DNA of 64,000 nt from Hibiscus mutabilis. Taxonomy: Eukaryota > Streptophyta > Magnoliopsida > Malvales > Malvaceae. Made by a program: the position numbers and the translations under genes. Where the stretch lies: contig CM033714.1 in NCBI GenBank assembly GCA_019671005.1, forward strand, positions 57,335,741-57,399,740, in the 5' to 3' direction. Of the stretch, positions 32,927-45,332 are shown piece after piece. The notes under the pieces were generated by a model that was not told the origin of the DNA, did no database searches, and saw only the letters and a program-made list of their open reading frames with translations. Each line of letters starts with the position of its first letter. Within the stretch, counting starts at the first letter, position 1.

Positions 32927-33510
32927 TGTCGACTTTGCCAACGCTTGGCAAAAGATAGAATTTTAGTGTAAAAGTGTCAAAGAATAATATCAAGGTGAGT
33001 ATTACGTGTGCAAGGATACACAGTCAGCAAGTAATACAACAGTAAGCTGAGTATCAAATCCACAAGGATTGACCAAGAACTTATTTTCTCAATAGTTACT
33101 TGTTTGGAAGAATTCAAAAGTGTTTGAAATGTTTTGGGTTTTAGATTAAAAACATGGCAAAAATAGTGTAGTGAAAATGAAAGTATTTTGGCAACGAAGT
33201 GCTCAATTGAATGATGAGCGTTGGCAAGGGATGCTTGGATTTCACACTACTTATGCTAGCCTTTAATAATGTCACGCCTTGGTTTATTGTCGAGCAGATT
33301 AAAAATAGTAGTGCCTATGCTGATGGCAATACCCTAAGTGTCAATCTTTACTCCTAAGGGGTAGACTCACTTTTGAAGTAAGTTCATCTACTTGAACATC
33401 TTCTGTCGAAGGTTCTCGCCTTAGTATCTGGCAACTAATCGTTGCCCCTTAAGTCTGTTAAGATATTAAGCTGCAATAAGCACACAATGCCAATTGTCAT
33501 ATGGCAAAGG
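32927..33510 (-). mobile_element. 3' LTR of element D, aligned part
   Basis: It begins TGTCGACTTTGCC and matches 45333-45974 until the latter is cut. The right copy has about 62 extra bases near 45740-45800. On the minus strand this is the LTR 3' end. The other boundary of this LTR cannot be set because the partner LTR is truncated; it lies somewhere in 33510-34150. Confidence 0.85.
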
Positions 33511-34399
33511 GTTTAGAAAAATGACGCACTAGAAGATAGAAAATAATGCCAAGGAATTCTGATTATTAAAAACCAAATATAAAATAAGTGTTAATAAAAA
33601 ACATCCTTCAACCAACTGCAAAAGCTATATTGCCTTATTACATTACGAATCTACCCTATTACACTCGTACCCTAAAGTTATGTTGGCTTGAGAACTAAGA
33701 GGGAGCAAACCACGAAGACTCAAGTTAATTATTTTCTCTAAGGCAGAGGAATGTTCTAAAATATTTTAGCCTTTGGCAAAACATTTTTGCCTTATTCTTC
33801 CTTTCTACCCTGACATTGTTTCCTTTTTAAAAAATTATTCTGAGTTCAGTTTCAAGAGAACCTAAGTTTGTTTTGCAGACTAGATGCATATCTCATGCAA
33901 AGTGAAACTAAAGTTCCGTAAACTGGAGTTTAATTGCCAAGCTAATTGGCATTGGTAACATGCTGGCATACAAGTTCTAAAATTCCAGTTTCTTCATCGG
34001 ACAGATAATCTAGAACAAATTTAACTAGGCTAGCAGATTATTGACAAAATTTTCAATCTTAACTGAGGCAACAAAATTTTTTTAGTGGTTTGGTATGCAA
34101 ATTTTAACCTATATGACAAACTATTCTCTATGAAAAACTAAAATTTAAACATGAATGCATGGAATACGAATGTGATGATGCAAACCCCAAAACCAAAGGT
34201 GTACATTGTCCTTAATGCATGAAAACAACACATATATACAAAATGAAAACACTAAAATGCATGAACATGTGAATGCATTAAAATGAAAATGCAAATGAGT
34301 TTTAAGGTGAAGCGGCCTCCCCTTCGGAGGTTTCTTGGCATGTGATGCGGGTCTTTCTCTTGACAAAGCTCCCACGATCAGGGGTCATATGCTTCTTTT
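33511..34399 (-). other. Rest of 3' LTR and 3' untranslated region of element D
   Basis: On the minus strand the phrase GCATTAAGGACAATGTACACC followed by TTTTGGGGTTTGCATC (34190-34225) corresponds to the conserved ACAATG...GTTTGGGG stretch found between the last ORF and the 3' LTR in Athila elements. No gene is present. Confidence 0.6.
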
Positions 34400-35797
34400 T
34401 GTTTTAGGCTTGGTTTTACTACGGCAGTGGAAGCTCCAAGATCATGGAGAACTTCCTTAACAATCTTTACTGGCTCAGAGGCTGCCAGAACTTTGGTAGA
34501 AGCAGATGAGGTAGGTACAGTGGGTGTAAGAGTAGCTTTGGCATGGATTTGGATTCCTTCTTCTTCGGATTATGGTGTCCTGTCTGTATTGGCAGATTCA
34601 ACTTGTACTGGCAAGAGTAAAACGGTGGCATCAGATTGGGTCGGAGTGTGGATAGAGTGGGGATTGGCTGGCATTTCATCTTTGGTAAAGAGGTCGGTAG
34701 GGAACTCAGGTAATGCTGGTAGTGTGCAGACACACATGCCCTCGAGTGTTTTCTTCATGGCATGGTCCCTGGCATGAATATACTACCAAAGCACCGAGTT
34801 CTACTCCTCGAATTTCTCCAACCTCTAGAGGATGACCTCCTAGCGTTGATATATCTAGGAGAGCATTGCACTAAACCAGCTAGCATTGGAGTCACAGGTT
34901 CTACCATTGGCACCTTGGCCTTTGGCACAGACTCGGTAGCCTTTCCCTTGTCTTTCTCCTTGGAAATGAGTTGCCTCCACAGGGAAGGAGTGATCGTTAT
35001 TCCCTTGGTCTCTTGGGCTTTATCCGTATCAAGCTTGGGAACACTATGTTGCATGCAAATGTTAGAAATCAATAAAGGGGAAAGCAAACTCCCATTACCA
35101 TTATCGGACGCATTTATAGGTTTCATCAATAATGATACGATCAACGTTGATCTTGCGGTTCACGATGATTGAATGCAGCAGTACCAGTCTTTCCTCCAAG
35201 ACTATTTCATTTTGGGTGGTCAGCATCAGGTTTGCCTTCAAAAATTGATTTCACCCTTTCGGCTATGACTTCAATGCCAGCCACTTCACCGTCTTATGGC
35301 TCTTCGACGACATAGTCCATATAGTGTTAGACTCACTTAAGTCCTTTAACAGCGTCCATCTCTTCGCATCGTCCAAATAATCCATGAACTCAGAGTGCTT
35401 CTAATCTGCACCATCTAATTTAAACAAAGCATTAATAAATCCTTCATCGAATCAAACACACGTACCTCTTATAAGCAAGAAATGTGGGTCTTTAGTCATG
35501 AGATGAGCATCAAACTCCCAAAAAAATGTTAGAGTAGATGTCCCTTTTCTGTTGGCAAAAAAACTCCCACTTGTATTGTTTTACCACCACCATGAACTCC
35601 AGTGAATAACCCAAGTTGGGTTCGTCCTTGAAATCGAAGTTATTCTCGTAGAAAAATGTTCTTGAGGCGAAGTTCTCTTTGTGTTTCTTGCAAATCTCCT
35701 TGTTGAAAATGATTTTGAACGACGTGGATGCGGATGCCATAGGAATATCTTTGGGACTTGAATGAATTTTGGAAGAAGAAGAAGTGATTCTTGGCAT
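34400..35797 (-). pseudogene. Athila extra ORF between integrase and 3' LTR, broken
   Basis: Athila elements carry an additional ORF after pol, sometimes called env-like; its role is unproven. The minus strand starts at the ATG at 35797 with a Ser-rich leader, then FASRTFFYENNFDF and VVVKQYKWEFFCQQ, in the style of the putative plant transposon protein domain. After stops and shifts it continues with LLHSIIVNRKINVDRIIIDE near 35130, then PLLISNICMQHSVPKL, TPSLWRQL and a basic KEKDKGKA stretch. A Pro/Thr-rich tail follows in yet another frame (34570-34758). At least three frame changes and several stops are present. No transmembrane segment is evident. Confidence 0.65.
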
Positions 35798-36424
35798 TCT
35801 TTCTTGATAAAGAGAATAGAGGGAAAAGTGAAAAGTTTAAATCCTTGGATCAATTAAGGTTTGAAGTAGATAGAAGGATGAAAGGTTGAGTGTTTAAGTA
35901 GAGTAATTAATGTGGCCGGTTAAGTGGGGATAATTATGGGCTTTTGCGTGTTTAGGGAAAAGAAAAATGAAGATGTGATTAGGGTTTAAGTGATAAGATG
36001 GGGCAAAACAAATGAATGAAGTGATAAGGTGATTAGGTTGAAATTTTTGAATTTCAACTTATCACTTTTTAGGTGGCTAGGGTAATTTCCAAAGCAAAAA
36101 TTTTCACTATCTTCTTGGGTCGCGCTCTATCAAGCCTTGGGCGGCTAGGGTAAATTCCTTCCTCTAGTTTTTTTATCGCCCCTTGCCCTTGCCTTGGCAC
36201 ACAAAACCTGCATATACTCAAAGAAAAACCTTTCAACGCAGCAACAGAAAAATCAAAATTAAAAGAAAGAAAATAAAAAATAAATGAAAAAATATAGAAA
36301 AAGAAAAACATCTAACCTACTATATACAAAAATCAAACCATGATGATGATGTTCATGGAATCTCTGCTAGAAGGACAACCTCATTGGCATCCTTTTGAGT
36401 ACCATCCAAGTAGTGTTTCAATCG
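35798..36424 (-). other. Spacer between integrase and extra ORF of element D
   Basis: AT-rich. The short frame at 36069-36311 (minus) is a translated A/T run. A repeated phrase about CTAGGGTAA near 36080 and 36145 is seen, nothing else. Confidence 0.5.
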
Positions 36425-36576
36425 TTAGCCGTTAACTTTGAAAATTGTTCCCATATTCAAATCCTTAATATCTATTGCTACATGAGCATATGGCTTCACA
36501 ACGTCAAAGGGTCCCGACCATCTAGACTTGAGCTTTCCTAGAAACAACTTTAGCCTCAAGTTAAATAACAAAACAC
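36425..36576 (-). pseudogene. int: Integrase C-terminal end of element D
   Basis: The reading HQRVLLFNLRLKLFLGKL, then SRWSGPFDVVKPYAHVAIDI and a final FKVNG, is the Athila integrase C-terminal GPF module. It is separated from the rest of integrase by solo LTR G, and the coding strand resumes at 40052. Confidence 0.88.
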
Positions 36577-36581
36577 GTTGG
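36577..36581 (+). repeat. Target-site duplication of solo LTR G, left (GTTGG)
   Basis: It is identical to 40047-40051. Confidence 0.92.
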
Positions 36582-39500
36582 TGTAATACCCTCAATATAT
36601 GAATTAGAAGGTTTGAGTGATTCAATTGAATTGAATTAACCTATTAATAATTTCCATAGATTCTTGGAGACTATAATTAAAGGACTAAAAAGAGTAGTTC
36701 GTAGAATCCATAGTTTGCATGGTAAAAATTTGTTTGTGGACAATACACATGTCCCTCTAAGCTTAATGGTTTGGTCAACTTGTTTGAATCACCTTCTTCA
36801 TTTTGGCTAAACCGAAATCACAAAGAGAGAGTAAATGAGTGAGAAATCTTGAAATCCATGAAATTGAGCTTCAATTTGGGGATTAAACTAGACTTTTGGC
36901 ACATTAAGAAAGGTAAAACTTATATACTCATTGAATTGTTTTTTGTTTGATATTGTTTTGATTGAATCATTGCTATATGTTTCGAAGGAATGAATGAATG
37001 CATGAAACTAGGTTTGAATTTGATTTGGATTGATGATTATGAGATATTTAAAGATGGCTTTGGTTGGTTAATTTCATGAAGTGATCTAATATCTTTGGGT
37101 GAACAATGAACTTGGTGGTAATGAATGTTTTAATGTGCCAAGAACTATTATGAGCCAATTAGAGATTTTGTTTCAGTAGATTGTGAATTTCACAATCATT
37201 GTTGTAATGAGATTGCTGGAATTATAGCTTAAACGAACCCTTAAGTGATCTCTTAAAAAGATATTGTATTGAATAAGTTAATGAGTTGTAACCATGGGAA
37301 AATAGAATTTATATTAATAGTTAATAGTGGAACTGATTTGCCTTGAATTAATGGATCATAGGGCTGGTAAATTGAGTCTTAGACTGATGGTTTGAAAGAG
37401 TGAATGTTTGTAGCTGTGTGTGGCAGCCTATTAAACTGTTTTATTGAGCAAAAGTGATAATTGAAACTGATTTAGTTTGATGGATGAGAGCTGTTTGAAA
37501 TTGCTCTATTTTGGGCTGGTTTCTAGAGCGATATTTGAATTAAAATGTCATAATTGCAAGTTAAAAACCTTAATCACATTTGGTTGGTAATTGATAGGAC
37601 GTGATTCTATAACTTTGAATGTGTAATTGTTATTAGTGTAAGCACATAAATGAGTAACGAAATGAGGTACTCAGATAAATAACCTTGAATTGTGAATGGA
37701 TTATGAATTGAAATGTTGTCTAATGAAAAATATGTAACTTGTTAGATCGTGAAGAAATAGAAGAGAAAAGGACCAACATAGATCAACAAGTCGATAGGCA
37801 AAAGGGAATTGTAATCCGGGATTGTCAGTAGCTCGGAGAAATTTGTGAGTAAAGTTTAAAGCCTCGAAAGGGAATCATAACCCTTTCGAGCATTGTTCTT
37901 GATTGTTATGCTTTAAAATTAGAATGATTGGTTTGTTTATGCTAATATAATACAAGCTTGGAGTTGAGGTAAGTATTTCTTTGGGAAATACTTGTTTGTA
38001 CTATGAGTTTTTGAGCATGCTTAAATTAAATGTATTGCCCTGTTAGACTTTGATAGGGTCGAATTGAAAAAGTAATCTATGTGTAAAATCTTGCTTATAT
38101 AAAGCTAGATATGAATGAGCCAAATATGTTTGAGCATGCATATTGAGCATAATCAAAGGTTAAATTGAATTCAATGCAAGAAAGTTAGTTAATGAGCTAA
38201 ATTGTATTCGGCCTTGGGCCTATGAATGTGAAATGTGAGACTTGGTCTCTAAAAATTATTTGTAAGACCCTAATGAAAGAATTAAGGGTAAAAGCACATT
38301 ACTGTGCGAGTTGAATTGAGCTCATGTTAAAGCATTGAATCGAATGAGGATAAATGAAAGCCTTGGTCTTGAGTCAGTCGTAGATATAGTTGGCATGCCA
38401 TAGAGTCCATAGAGCTCAGTGTTGGGGTTGGACTATGGTCTGGGACATTGGTCCCTAATGGGAGACAGTATGAGGGTTGTGTTTGTGGTCACATGGCGAC
38501 AGTAGGAGAGATTAACCGGTACTACGAGTACCAAGTGTTATATGGGTGACAGTTGGTTGGGGACTCGTGTATCTAGACTAGATAGTCGAGTCACAAGGCT
38601 ATGATACTTGATAATATGAAAAAAAATTGATGAATCTTATCGAGCTAAGATATCTTGTTGACTAAGAAATGTTATGTCTATGTGATGTTAGACTACAATT
38701 GTAAAATGTTACTATTATTCACAACGATATTAAATAATTAGAAGATTTGTCTTGTAAAGCTTGTGTTAAAAATAAATCGGGATCCATGTTAAAGACATCG
38801 ATGAATTTGAATGAATGGTTATCCTTATGGATTGTGACGTTATAACTTACCTTAGGAGTCAGGTAAGAATTTGCAAAAGAAATAATGTACGTTTTAATGG
38901 AAAACAACGTGTCTTGTAAATGATTGATGGTTACCTTCATTAAGAGTTTCTAGACTATAAGAAAGGATGAGCTATTAGTCGGTATAATGGCAAGATAAGA
39001 GAATAAACTATGAAATCATAGTAATGACTTGACATAAACACTCTTTGCTTGCATCATTTCGAATATATGTTGGTAGTGAAAGAGACGTTCATAGTTGTTT
39101 GTGGATTAGTGTTAGGCTTTAAGCTTGCTCACTAAGCCCATGCTTATTATTGTATCTTCGCTATAGCAGGTTAGTTGAAGGCATCTTTTTGTTGGGAGCT
39201 TGATCTGGTCACACTAGCCTTAACAAGTATGTTTTTTTAATATCATAATAACTCCTAGGATGGTGGTATTTTTATTGTACATATGTTTGTATTTGATATA
39301 TTTTGGGTCTGTATAACTATTATAAGGCAATTTAAATAGTATGTAAACCATATGGTTTCTTGATGGTTTTTTATGGATGATCTTTGATAGTTGTCGCATG
39401 ATCACCTTAGAACTTATATAGCTTGATAAACGATAATAACATTTTGATTAAAGGTAAGGAAATGAAGGTATAACTATTAAGAAAGCTATCATAAAGTAAT

Positions 39501-40046
39501 TAGGTCCACTGATGACGATAATAATATAAAAGTGTTTCTCACCTGGTTAATTGGTTCGAAACTAGATTCTTAAGTGTTATGTTATGTTCGTGATAACTTT
39601 AATCGTGATAGGCTAAAGTTTGTATTTCATGCATTATGCTATGCTTGTTGTGATAGAATTGATTAAACAATTTAACTCTCGAATGGTTGGATGTATTATG
39701 TGAACATTACTAGTTACTTTAGTTTGCACCTAGGTGACCAAATATGACACTCAAGTTTTATTAAATGAAAATAACTTGTAATGCAAGAAGGTTTTAAATT
39801 GGACTTGATTTGTTTGTTTGGCTCATGTATCATCTAAAATTGGTCGAAACTACTTAGATAGTAACATTAAAAAAATCAAGTTCGATCATGGTTTAATGTG
39901 TATCAACATTCGAATGTTCTTCTTGTGTGTTAAGAAATCTTGAAAACCTATCTTGTTTGTTTGCTTCTTATCCTCATTTAAATCAGCTTTGCTCCTTGAT
40001 AGCATGTTATATCAGTCCTCTTTTTGGCCTAGATTGGGATGTTACA
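36582..40046 (+). mobile_element. Solo LTR G, Tekay-type
   Basis: 3465 bp, bounded by TGTAATACCC and GATGTTACA, flanked by a perfect GTTGG duplication and containing no coding domains, so it is a solo LTR left by recombination between two LTRs. It shares with LTRs C, C' and E the ATATAGTTGG...GCCATAG phrase (38380-38402), and GCTCACTAAGC...GCTATAGCAG near 39130-39179. It lacks the GTAYCGRTAC array. Small frames on either strand are not genes. Confidence 0.9.
36913..39179 (+). other. Candidate LTR-embedded intron, solo LTR G
   Basis: Donor-like AAAG/GTAAAA at 36913; acceptor-like TATCTTCGCTATAGCAG ending at 39179 with CTTAT branch-like bases upstream. It is the weakest donor among the four LTRs. 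An alternative strong donor, GAG/GTAAGT, lies near 37972. Inference only. Confidence 0.3.
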
Positions 40047-40051
40047 GTTGG
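40047..40051 (+). repeat. Target-site duplication of solo LTR G, right (GTTGG)
   Basis: It is identical to 36577-36581. Confidence 0.92.
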
Positions 40052-40960
40052 CCTACCTCAAATTGCCTTGGTATGATCCTATTGTCATGCCATCATTTTT
40101 TCCTTTCCTTGTAGAGTCTAGCATTCTCGTAAGCATGTGTTCTGAATTCCTCTAACTCGTTCATGTCCAATAAACATTTTACCCCAGCAGTTTTCCACTC
40201 CATATTGAGATTTTTTATTTCCCAATAAGCTCTATGTTCCAATTCCACTGGTAAGTGGCATGCCTTCCCAAACACGAGCTTATAGGGAGAAGTTCCTAAT
40301 TGAGTCTTAAAGGTTGTTCTATAAGCCCACAAGGAATCCTCTAGTCTCAAGGACCAATCCTTCCTCTATGCATTCACAGTTTTTTCCAAAACATTCTTGA
40401 TCTCTTTATTTGAAATCTCCGCTTGGCCATTTGTCTGATGGTAAGCTATGGTAAAGCGTTGCTGGATTCTGTACCTGCACAGAGCTTTAGAAATTAAATT
40501 ACGCTTAAAATGTGTACATTCAACATGAATGATGACTCTGAAGGCACCGAATCTCGTGAAGATATTCTTATGTAGGAACTTGGTAACGGCCTTGGCATCA
40601 TTTGTTGGTAGTGCAATGGCCTCAACCCACTTGGAAACATAGTCAACAGCTACAATAATATAGAGATTTCCAAAATGATGGGTGAAAAGGACCCATGAAT
40701 TCTATTCCCCATATGTCAAACAACTCCACTGGCATAATATTCTGGAGTGGCAATTGATGTATGCTCGAGATGTTACCTGTCTGCTGGCATCAGCCACATG
40801 CCTTAGCAAAGTAATCAGCATCTTTGAATAACATGGGCCGAAATAAACCTGATTGCAGCACTTTGGTTGCGGTCTTCATTCCAGCAAAGTGGCCTCCATA
40901 TGACACTGCATGGCATAAGTGCAAAATATTGTGCTGCTCATCCTCTGGCACACATCGGTG
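40052..40960 (-). pseudogene. int: Integrase of element D, N-terminal and core parts
   Basis: On the minus strand: the zinc-finger region GGHFAGMKTATKVLQSGLFRP and a disrupted cysteine pair (C-G-stop-C then QQTGNIS, the stop probably from an Arg codon). The core reads GIEFMGPF, where the first catalytic Asp is Glu, then VAVDYVSKWVEA. IIHVECTHF replaces the usual ISDxGSHF, so the second Asp is lost. NGQAEISNKEIK keeps the Glu. An open frame 40093-40350 follows with SLWAYRTTFKTQLG and FGKACHLPVELEHRAYW and ends KERKK, just before the solo-LTR insertion. Confidence 0.88.
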
Positions 40961-41099
40961 AATCACTTGGTCGGCAAAGTGTTTAAACAGAATGGGCTCA
41001 TCCCAATATTACTACCGCACATCTCACAGAAAATGTTTCCTAGCATTGCTTGTCAGATCCGGTGGCATGATACTACTTACCAAGTAGTTGACTATGTCA

Positions 41100-42480
41100 G
41101 CGCACCATGGTATGGCATCAAATACAAGTAGGTATTCATCGGGGAATTAATCTTTAATGGCAGTGACTCTGCCTTCCTCGAGGTGATGCTCGAATCGTGA
41201 AAATGGTTAACTACCATGTTTACACTCCCTTTCTTGTCTCAAATCTCAAGATCAAATTCTTGCAGCAAGAGTGTCCATCGGATCATTCTAGGCTTGGCAT
41301 CCTTCTTTTCCAAGAGATATTTAAATGCCGAATGATTTGTATACACGACAACTTTGTTACCAAGTAAGTAAGATCCAAATTTATCAAATGCAGATACAAC
41401 CGTAAGAAATTCTTTCTTAGTAGTGGTGTAATTTAGTTATGCTTCATTCAATGTCTGGTTGGCATAGTAAATGGTATGAAAAACATTGCCACGTCTTTTC
41501 CCTAGTACAGCTCCAATGATATAGTCGCTGGAATTGTACATGAGCTCAAAGGGCTCATTCCAGTTTGCCACAACTATGGGGCATTGATCAACCTATCTTT
41601 CAGTTCCTGAAACGCTTGTAAACATGAATCATCAAGCACAAAAGTGGCATTTTTTTTTAAAGCAACCATAAAGGTTTAAAAATTTTAGAAAAATCTTTAA
41701 TGAAACGCCAGTAAAAACCTACATATCCCAAAAAACTTCTTATACCTTTTACACTTGTAGGAGGTTGCAACTATTTGATTACCTCCACTTTTGCCTTGTC
41801 TACTTCCAGGCCTTTCATGATCACCTTATGTCCGAGGACTATGCCCTCCTTCACCATGAAGTGGCATTTCTCCCACTTCAAGACCAAGTTAGTCTCAATA
41901 CATCTCCTCAAAACAAGCTTTAAACTCTAAAGGCATTCCTCAAATATCATGCCAAACACCGAGAATTCATCCATGAAAACTTCTTCGTTTTTCTCAATCA
42001 TGTCAGAGAAGATAGAAATCATACAATGTTGAAATGTTGCCGAGGCATTACACAGTCTAAAGGGCATTATTCTAAAAGCGAATGTCTCATATGGACAGGT
42101 GAATGTGGTCTTCTCCTAATCTTCCAGAGCTATGGCAATCTAATTATATCCTAAATAACCGTTTAGGAAACAATAGAATGCCTTACCTGGTAGTCTGTCT
42201 AACATTTGATCGATAAAAAGCAAAGGAAAGTGATATTTCTTGGTGGCATTGTTCAGCTTCTTATAATCCATGAACACTCTCCATCCAGTAATAGTTCTAG
42301 AAGGAATTAACTCGTTGTTGCTATTTTGAACCATGATCATGCCACCTTTCTTTAGCACACATTGCACCGGGTTGACCCACGAGCTATCAAAAATGGGATA
42401 TATTATCCCGGCATCTAACCACTTAATAATTTTTTTACTATCTCTTTCATAATCGGGTTCAATCTTCTCTGTCCTTCAAT
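41100..42480 (-). pseudogene. rt: Reverse transcriptase and RNase H of element D
   Basis: The open frame 42140-42367 shows GGMIMVQNSNNELIP, TRTITGWRVF-type and MDYKKLNNATKKYHFP. Downstream, in broken frames, are YETFAFRIMPFRLCNA, then EEVFMDEFSVFG where the second Asp of the XXDD box is Glu, WEKCHFMVKEGIVLGHKV, and the thumb motif IRSFLGYVGFYWRFI. RNase H remnants follow near 41150-41500, with numerous stops. Athila RT normally has FMDDFSVFG. Dead. Confidence 0.85.
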
Positions 42481-42919
42481 TGTTTTGCCATGATATTCTT
42501 GAGGAATTATTTTGTGCATGCAAATAGTTGGGCTTATTTCTCGGGTGTCAGCCAAGGTCCATCCCATCACTTACTTGGAATTGCTTAAAATTTCCAACAA
42601 TCTTTCCTCCTGATCATCGGTTAGATCAGCAACAATGGTTTGGTCACTTGAAAGGTTGAGTGTTTACCTAATTAAGCAAACTTGAGGTGGTCTGGCAACG
42701 ATTTCAGCTCTAATTCGGATGGTTCCTCAATGGATGGTTTAGGTGCCACGATCTTTCTGCCAGCCAACTCCAATGGCTCTGGTTGTTCGAAATAGCATAC
42801 CTATTCTAAAGTTTTTCCTTCAATTTCCTCACTTGTTTCTTCTTCACTATCTCGTCCGCTGGCATCATCATTTGAGTCTTGGCACCGCTATGCCATGTCC
42901 ACCATAAAAATGGACTCCA
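42481..42919 (-). other. Protease-RT linker of element D
   Basis: Degraded coding linker. Fragments such as QIIPQEYHGKTIEG and the acidic Ser/Glu-rich stretch near 42840 are consistent with an Athila polyprotein, but there is no intact frame. Confidence 0.5.
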
Positions 42920-43306
42920 TCATTTCATGAGCTTGGCATTCCCGGATTCATCTACGCATTTAAGTGCTTGAAACACATTAAATGTAACATGTTGATTATT
43001 CATGCGCATAGTTAATTCATCTTTATAAACATCAATCAAAGCTCTACTTGTAGTAAGGAATGGTCTGTACAATATAATTGGAACATCAACATCAGCCTCA
43101 TAATCTAAAATGATAAAATCAGCTGGAAATATGAATTTTTCTACCTTTACCAATGCATCCTCAATCTTACTCCTAGGATATGCAAAAGATCGGTCTGCCA
43201 ACTGAAATGTTACTGTGGTAGGCCATACTTTGATGTCGAGTTTTCTGAAAACAGACATTGGCATCAAATTGATGTTGGCTCCCAAGTCACAGAGTGCCTT
43301 ACCCAT
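42920..43306 (-). pseudogene. pr: Protease of element D (Athila)
   Basis: This 128-codon open frame contains ALCDLGANINLMPMSVF, the Athila form of the aspartic protease active site (D-L-G-A). QLADRSFAYPRSKIEDALVKV and PADFIILDYEADVDVPIIL follow, the family's flap and hydrophobic core motifs. RPFLTTSRALIDV is the usual GRPFLATGRALIDV with changes. The frame is open at both ends relative to the polyprotein, and the apparent ATG start is incidental. This is the best preserved domain in D. Confidence 0.9.
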
Positions 43307-45219
43307 GAATCTGTTTCCAATGGAACAAAGAATAGTAAAACTTTATGGGTCTTTCAGCTTTGGTGGCAACCGATTGAGTACCATTTCACTGCATCCCTCA
43401 ATGAGTGCTATAGTCTAGAAATCACCCAGTTTCTTCTTTTTGAACAAGATGTCCTTCATGAATTTAACATAGTTGGGCATATCTTCGAGAGCTTCCACTA
43501 ATGGTATATTGATCTACAATTGCTTAATGTCTTCCAAGAAGCGCTTAAATTATTGATCCTACTTGTGCTTTTCTAGTATCTGTGGAAATGGTGGAGGTGG
43601 ATAAGCATATGCTGGCTCCACTAGCTTTGCCAAGGTTTTGTTGGCATCTGACTGAGGTTTGGCATCGCTTATGTCCGCTTCTTTCTTTTCTACTTCTTTT
43701 GGTTCACCTATTGATTCATTCTCTTCTTCCTAGCAATTAGTTGATTGCTTGATAGGTGTCGCAACCTCACATTGTTTTCCACTCTGAAGAGTTACAACTT
43801 TGCATTGTTCATTACGGTTTTTCCTGGCATCCTCTATATCACTTGGCAAAGCTCTTTAGGTCTATTGCTGAGTGCACTGGCAATATGTCCAATCTGTACC
43901 TCCAAGTTTCACATAGATGCTGGCAAACTCTGGATAGTTGCATCATTCCTCTCCATGTAATCTGTCAAAATCCCCTGGTTGTTCTTTTGCCCTGTATAAA
44001 AATTATTTTATGATTGAAGCCTTGTTGGGCATTTATTTGGTGATGGGCATTTATTTGTTGTTGGGCATTGTATTGGTTACCTACTTAATTTCCCCAAGCT
44101 AAATTTGGGTGTTATCTCCATCCTGCATTGTAAGTATTGGAATTCGAATTATAATTTCGATTAAAATTGCCAACAAAATTTACCGACTAGGGGTTGGCAG
44201 GGAAATATTCCATGTGATGATCCTCTCTACATATTGTATAGGGTCTAATGCCTTAACTTATTGGACCTCATTACTCTTTTGCAAAGTTCTCGCCATGCTA
44301 GTAAGATTGGAAATCTCAGCATGGATGGATGTAAGTTCATCTATCTATAATTTCCCACAAATTTTAGTCTCAGGCCCAAGTCTGGCAGTAGGATATTCAA
44401 AACCATTAATTGAAATCCTCTCAAGGATGCCAACTACCTCTATATAGTTTTTGTTAAGTAGTGACCCATTTGCCGAAGCATCAACAACAGTTCTAGCATG
44501 TGCATTCAGTCCATAGTAGAAGGTCTCCATATGGGTCCATTTTGGGAATCCATGCATGGGAAACCTCCTCAATAGGTCCTTAAATTTCTCTTAGGCATCA
44601 TATAGGGTCTCATCATCAGCCAACCTAAACATGATGATCTCACTCCTCGGCTTGGCAATGAGTTTAGGTGGCTAGAATCGCATCAAAAATTTCTAGCATA
44701 GATCTCCCTGAGGTGAAAGAACTAGGTGGCAAAGAACTTAGCCATGTTTCCCTCTATCTCTCAGGGAGAATGTGAATAACTTCAGCTTCATTGTATCTTC
44801 CGATACTTCAGGCTACTGAAATAGTTGACAAACCTCCATGAATTGCTTCAAGTATTACCTGGGATCTGCGGTAGGTGCTCCATCAAATTTTCCTACATTC
44901 AAAACCATTTGTATCATTACCAGTTTGAGTTTAAAATTCGGTGTATTTACCTCGGGACCAATTAGTCATGGCATCAAATTGTCTATGTTTAGTGCCGAGT
45001 GATCTCTAATAGGTCTCTCTTCATCCATATTAACGGCTGGGCAACAGGAGCTGGTGGTATCCCATTGTTAATTGGTAGATTCTCTTCATTGTTTAGGACA
45101 CCATTTCCTCTATTTCCTTGTTGAGCCATCTCTTGAACTTTTTTCTTTAACCTTCGTAGGGTTCTTTCGATTTCTGGATCGTATGGCCAATCTTCCACCA
45201 CAAGACGATTTCTGGTCAT
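43307..45219 (-). pseudogene. gag: Gag of element D (Athila), broken
   Basis: It starts at the ATG at 45219: MTRNRLVVEDWPYDPEIERT, a coiled-coil RRLKKKVQEM, then an Asn-rich stretch and APVAQPLIW. After a frame change the core appears in pieces. RRFPMHGFPKWTHMETFYYGL and ARTVVDASANGSLL, with the helical VVGILERIS, occupy 44345-44572. The C-terminal part towards 43400 is a translated Pro/Gln/Glu-rich linker in broken frames. Multiple stops are present. It is preceded by the Asp-type primer binding site. Confidence 0.82.
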
Positions 45220-45308
45220 AGATAGGTCAAAACAAAGAAATAAAATAAAAAACAAAAATAGAAGAAAAATAAGTAGAAATTTAAAAACAATAATAAATTT
45301 CGTCTTAA

Positions 45309-45326
45309 TCCTCGGCAATGGTGCCA
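45309..45326 (-). other. Primer binding site of element D (tRNA-Asp type)
   Basis: The minus strand reads TGGCACCATTGCCGAGGA, two or three transitions from the TGGCGCCGTTGCCGGGGA site typical of Athila elements. It lies about 6 bp inside the 5' LTR end. Confidence 0.82.
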
Positions 45327-45332
45327 AAAACT

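Noticed and set aside
34427..35172. Plus-strand open frames of 116 and 136 codons
   Set aside because: They are antisense to the Athila extra ORF, whose motifs are readable on the minus strand.
43745..44447. Overlapping plus-strand frames near Athila gag
   Set aside because: They are antisense shadows of the minus-strand gag, without their own motifs.
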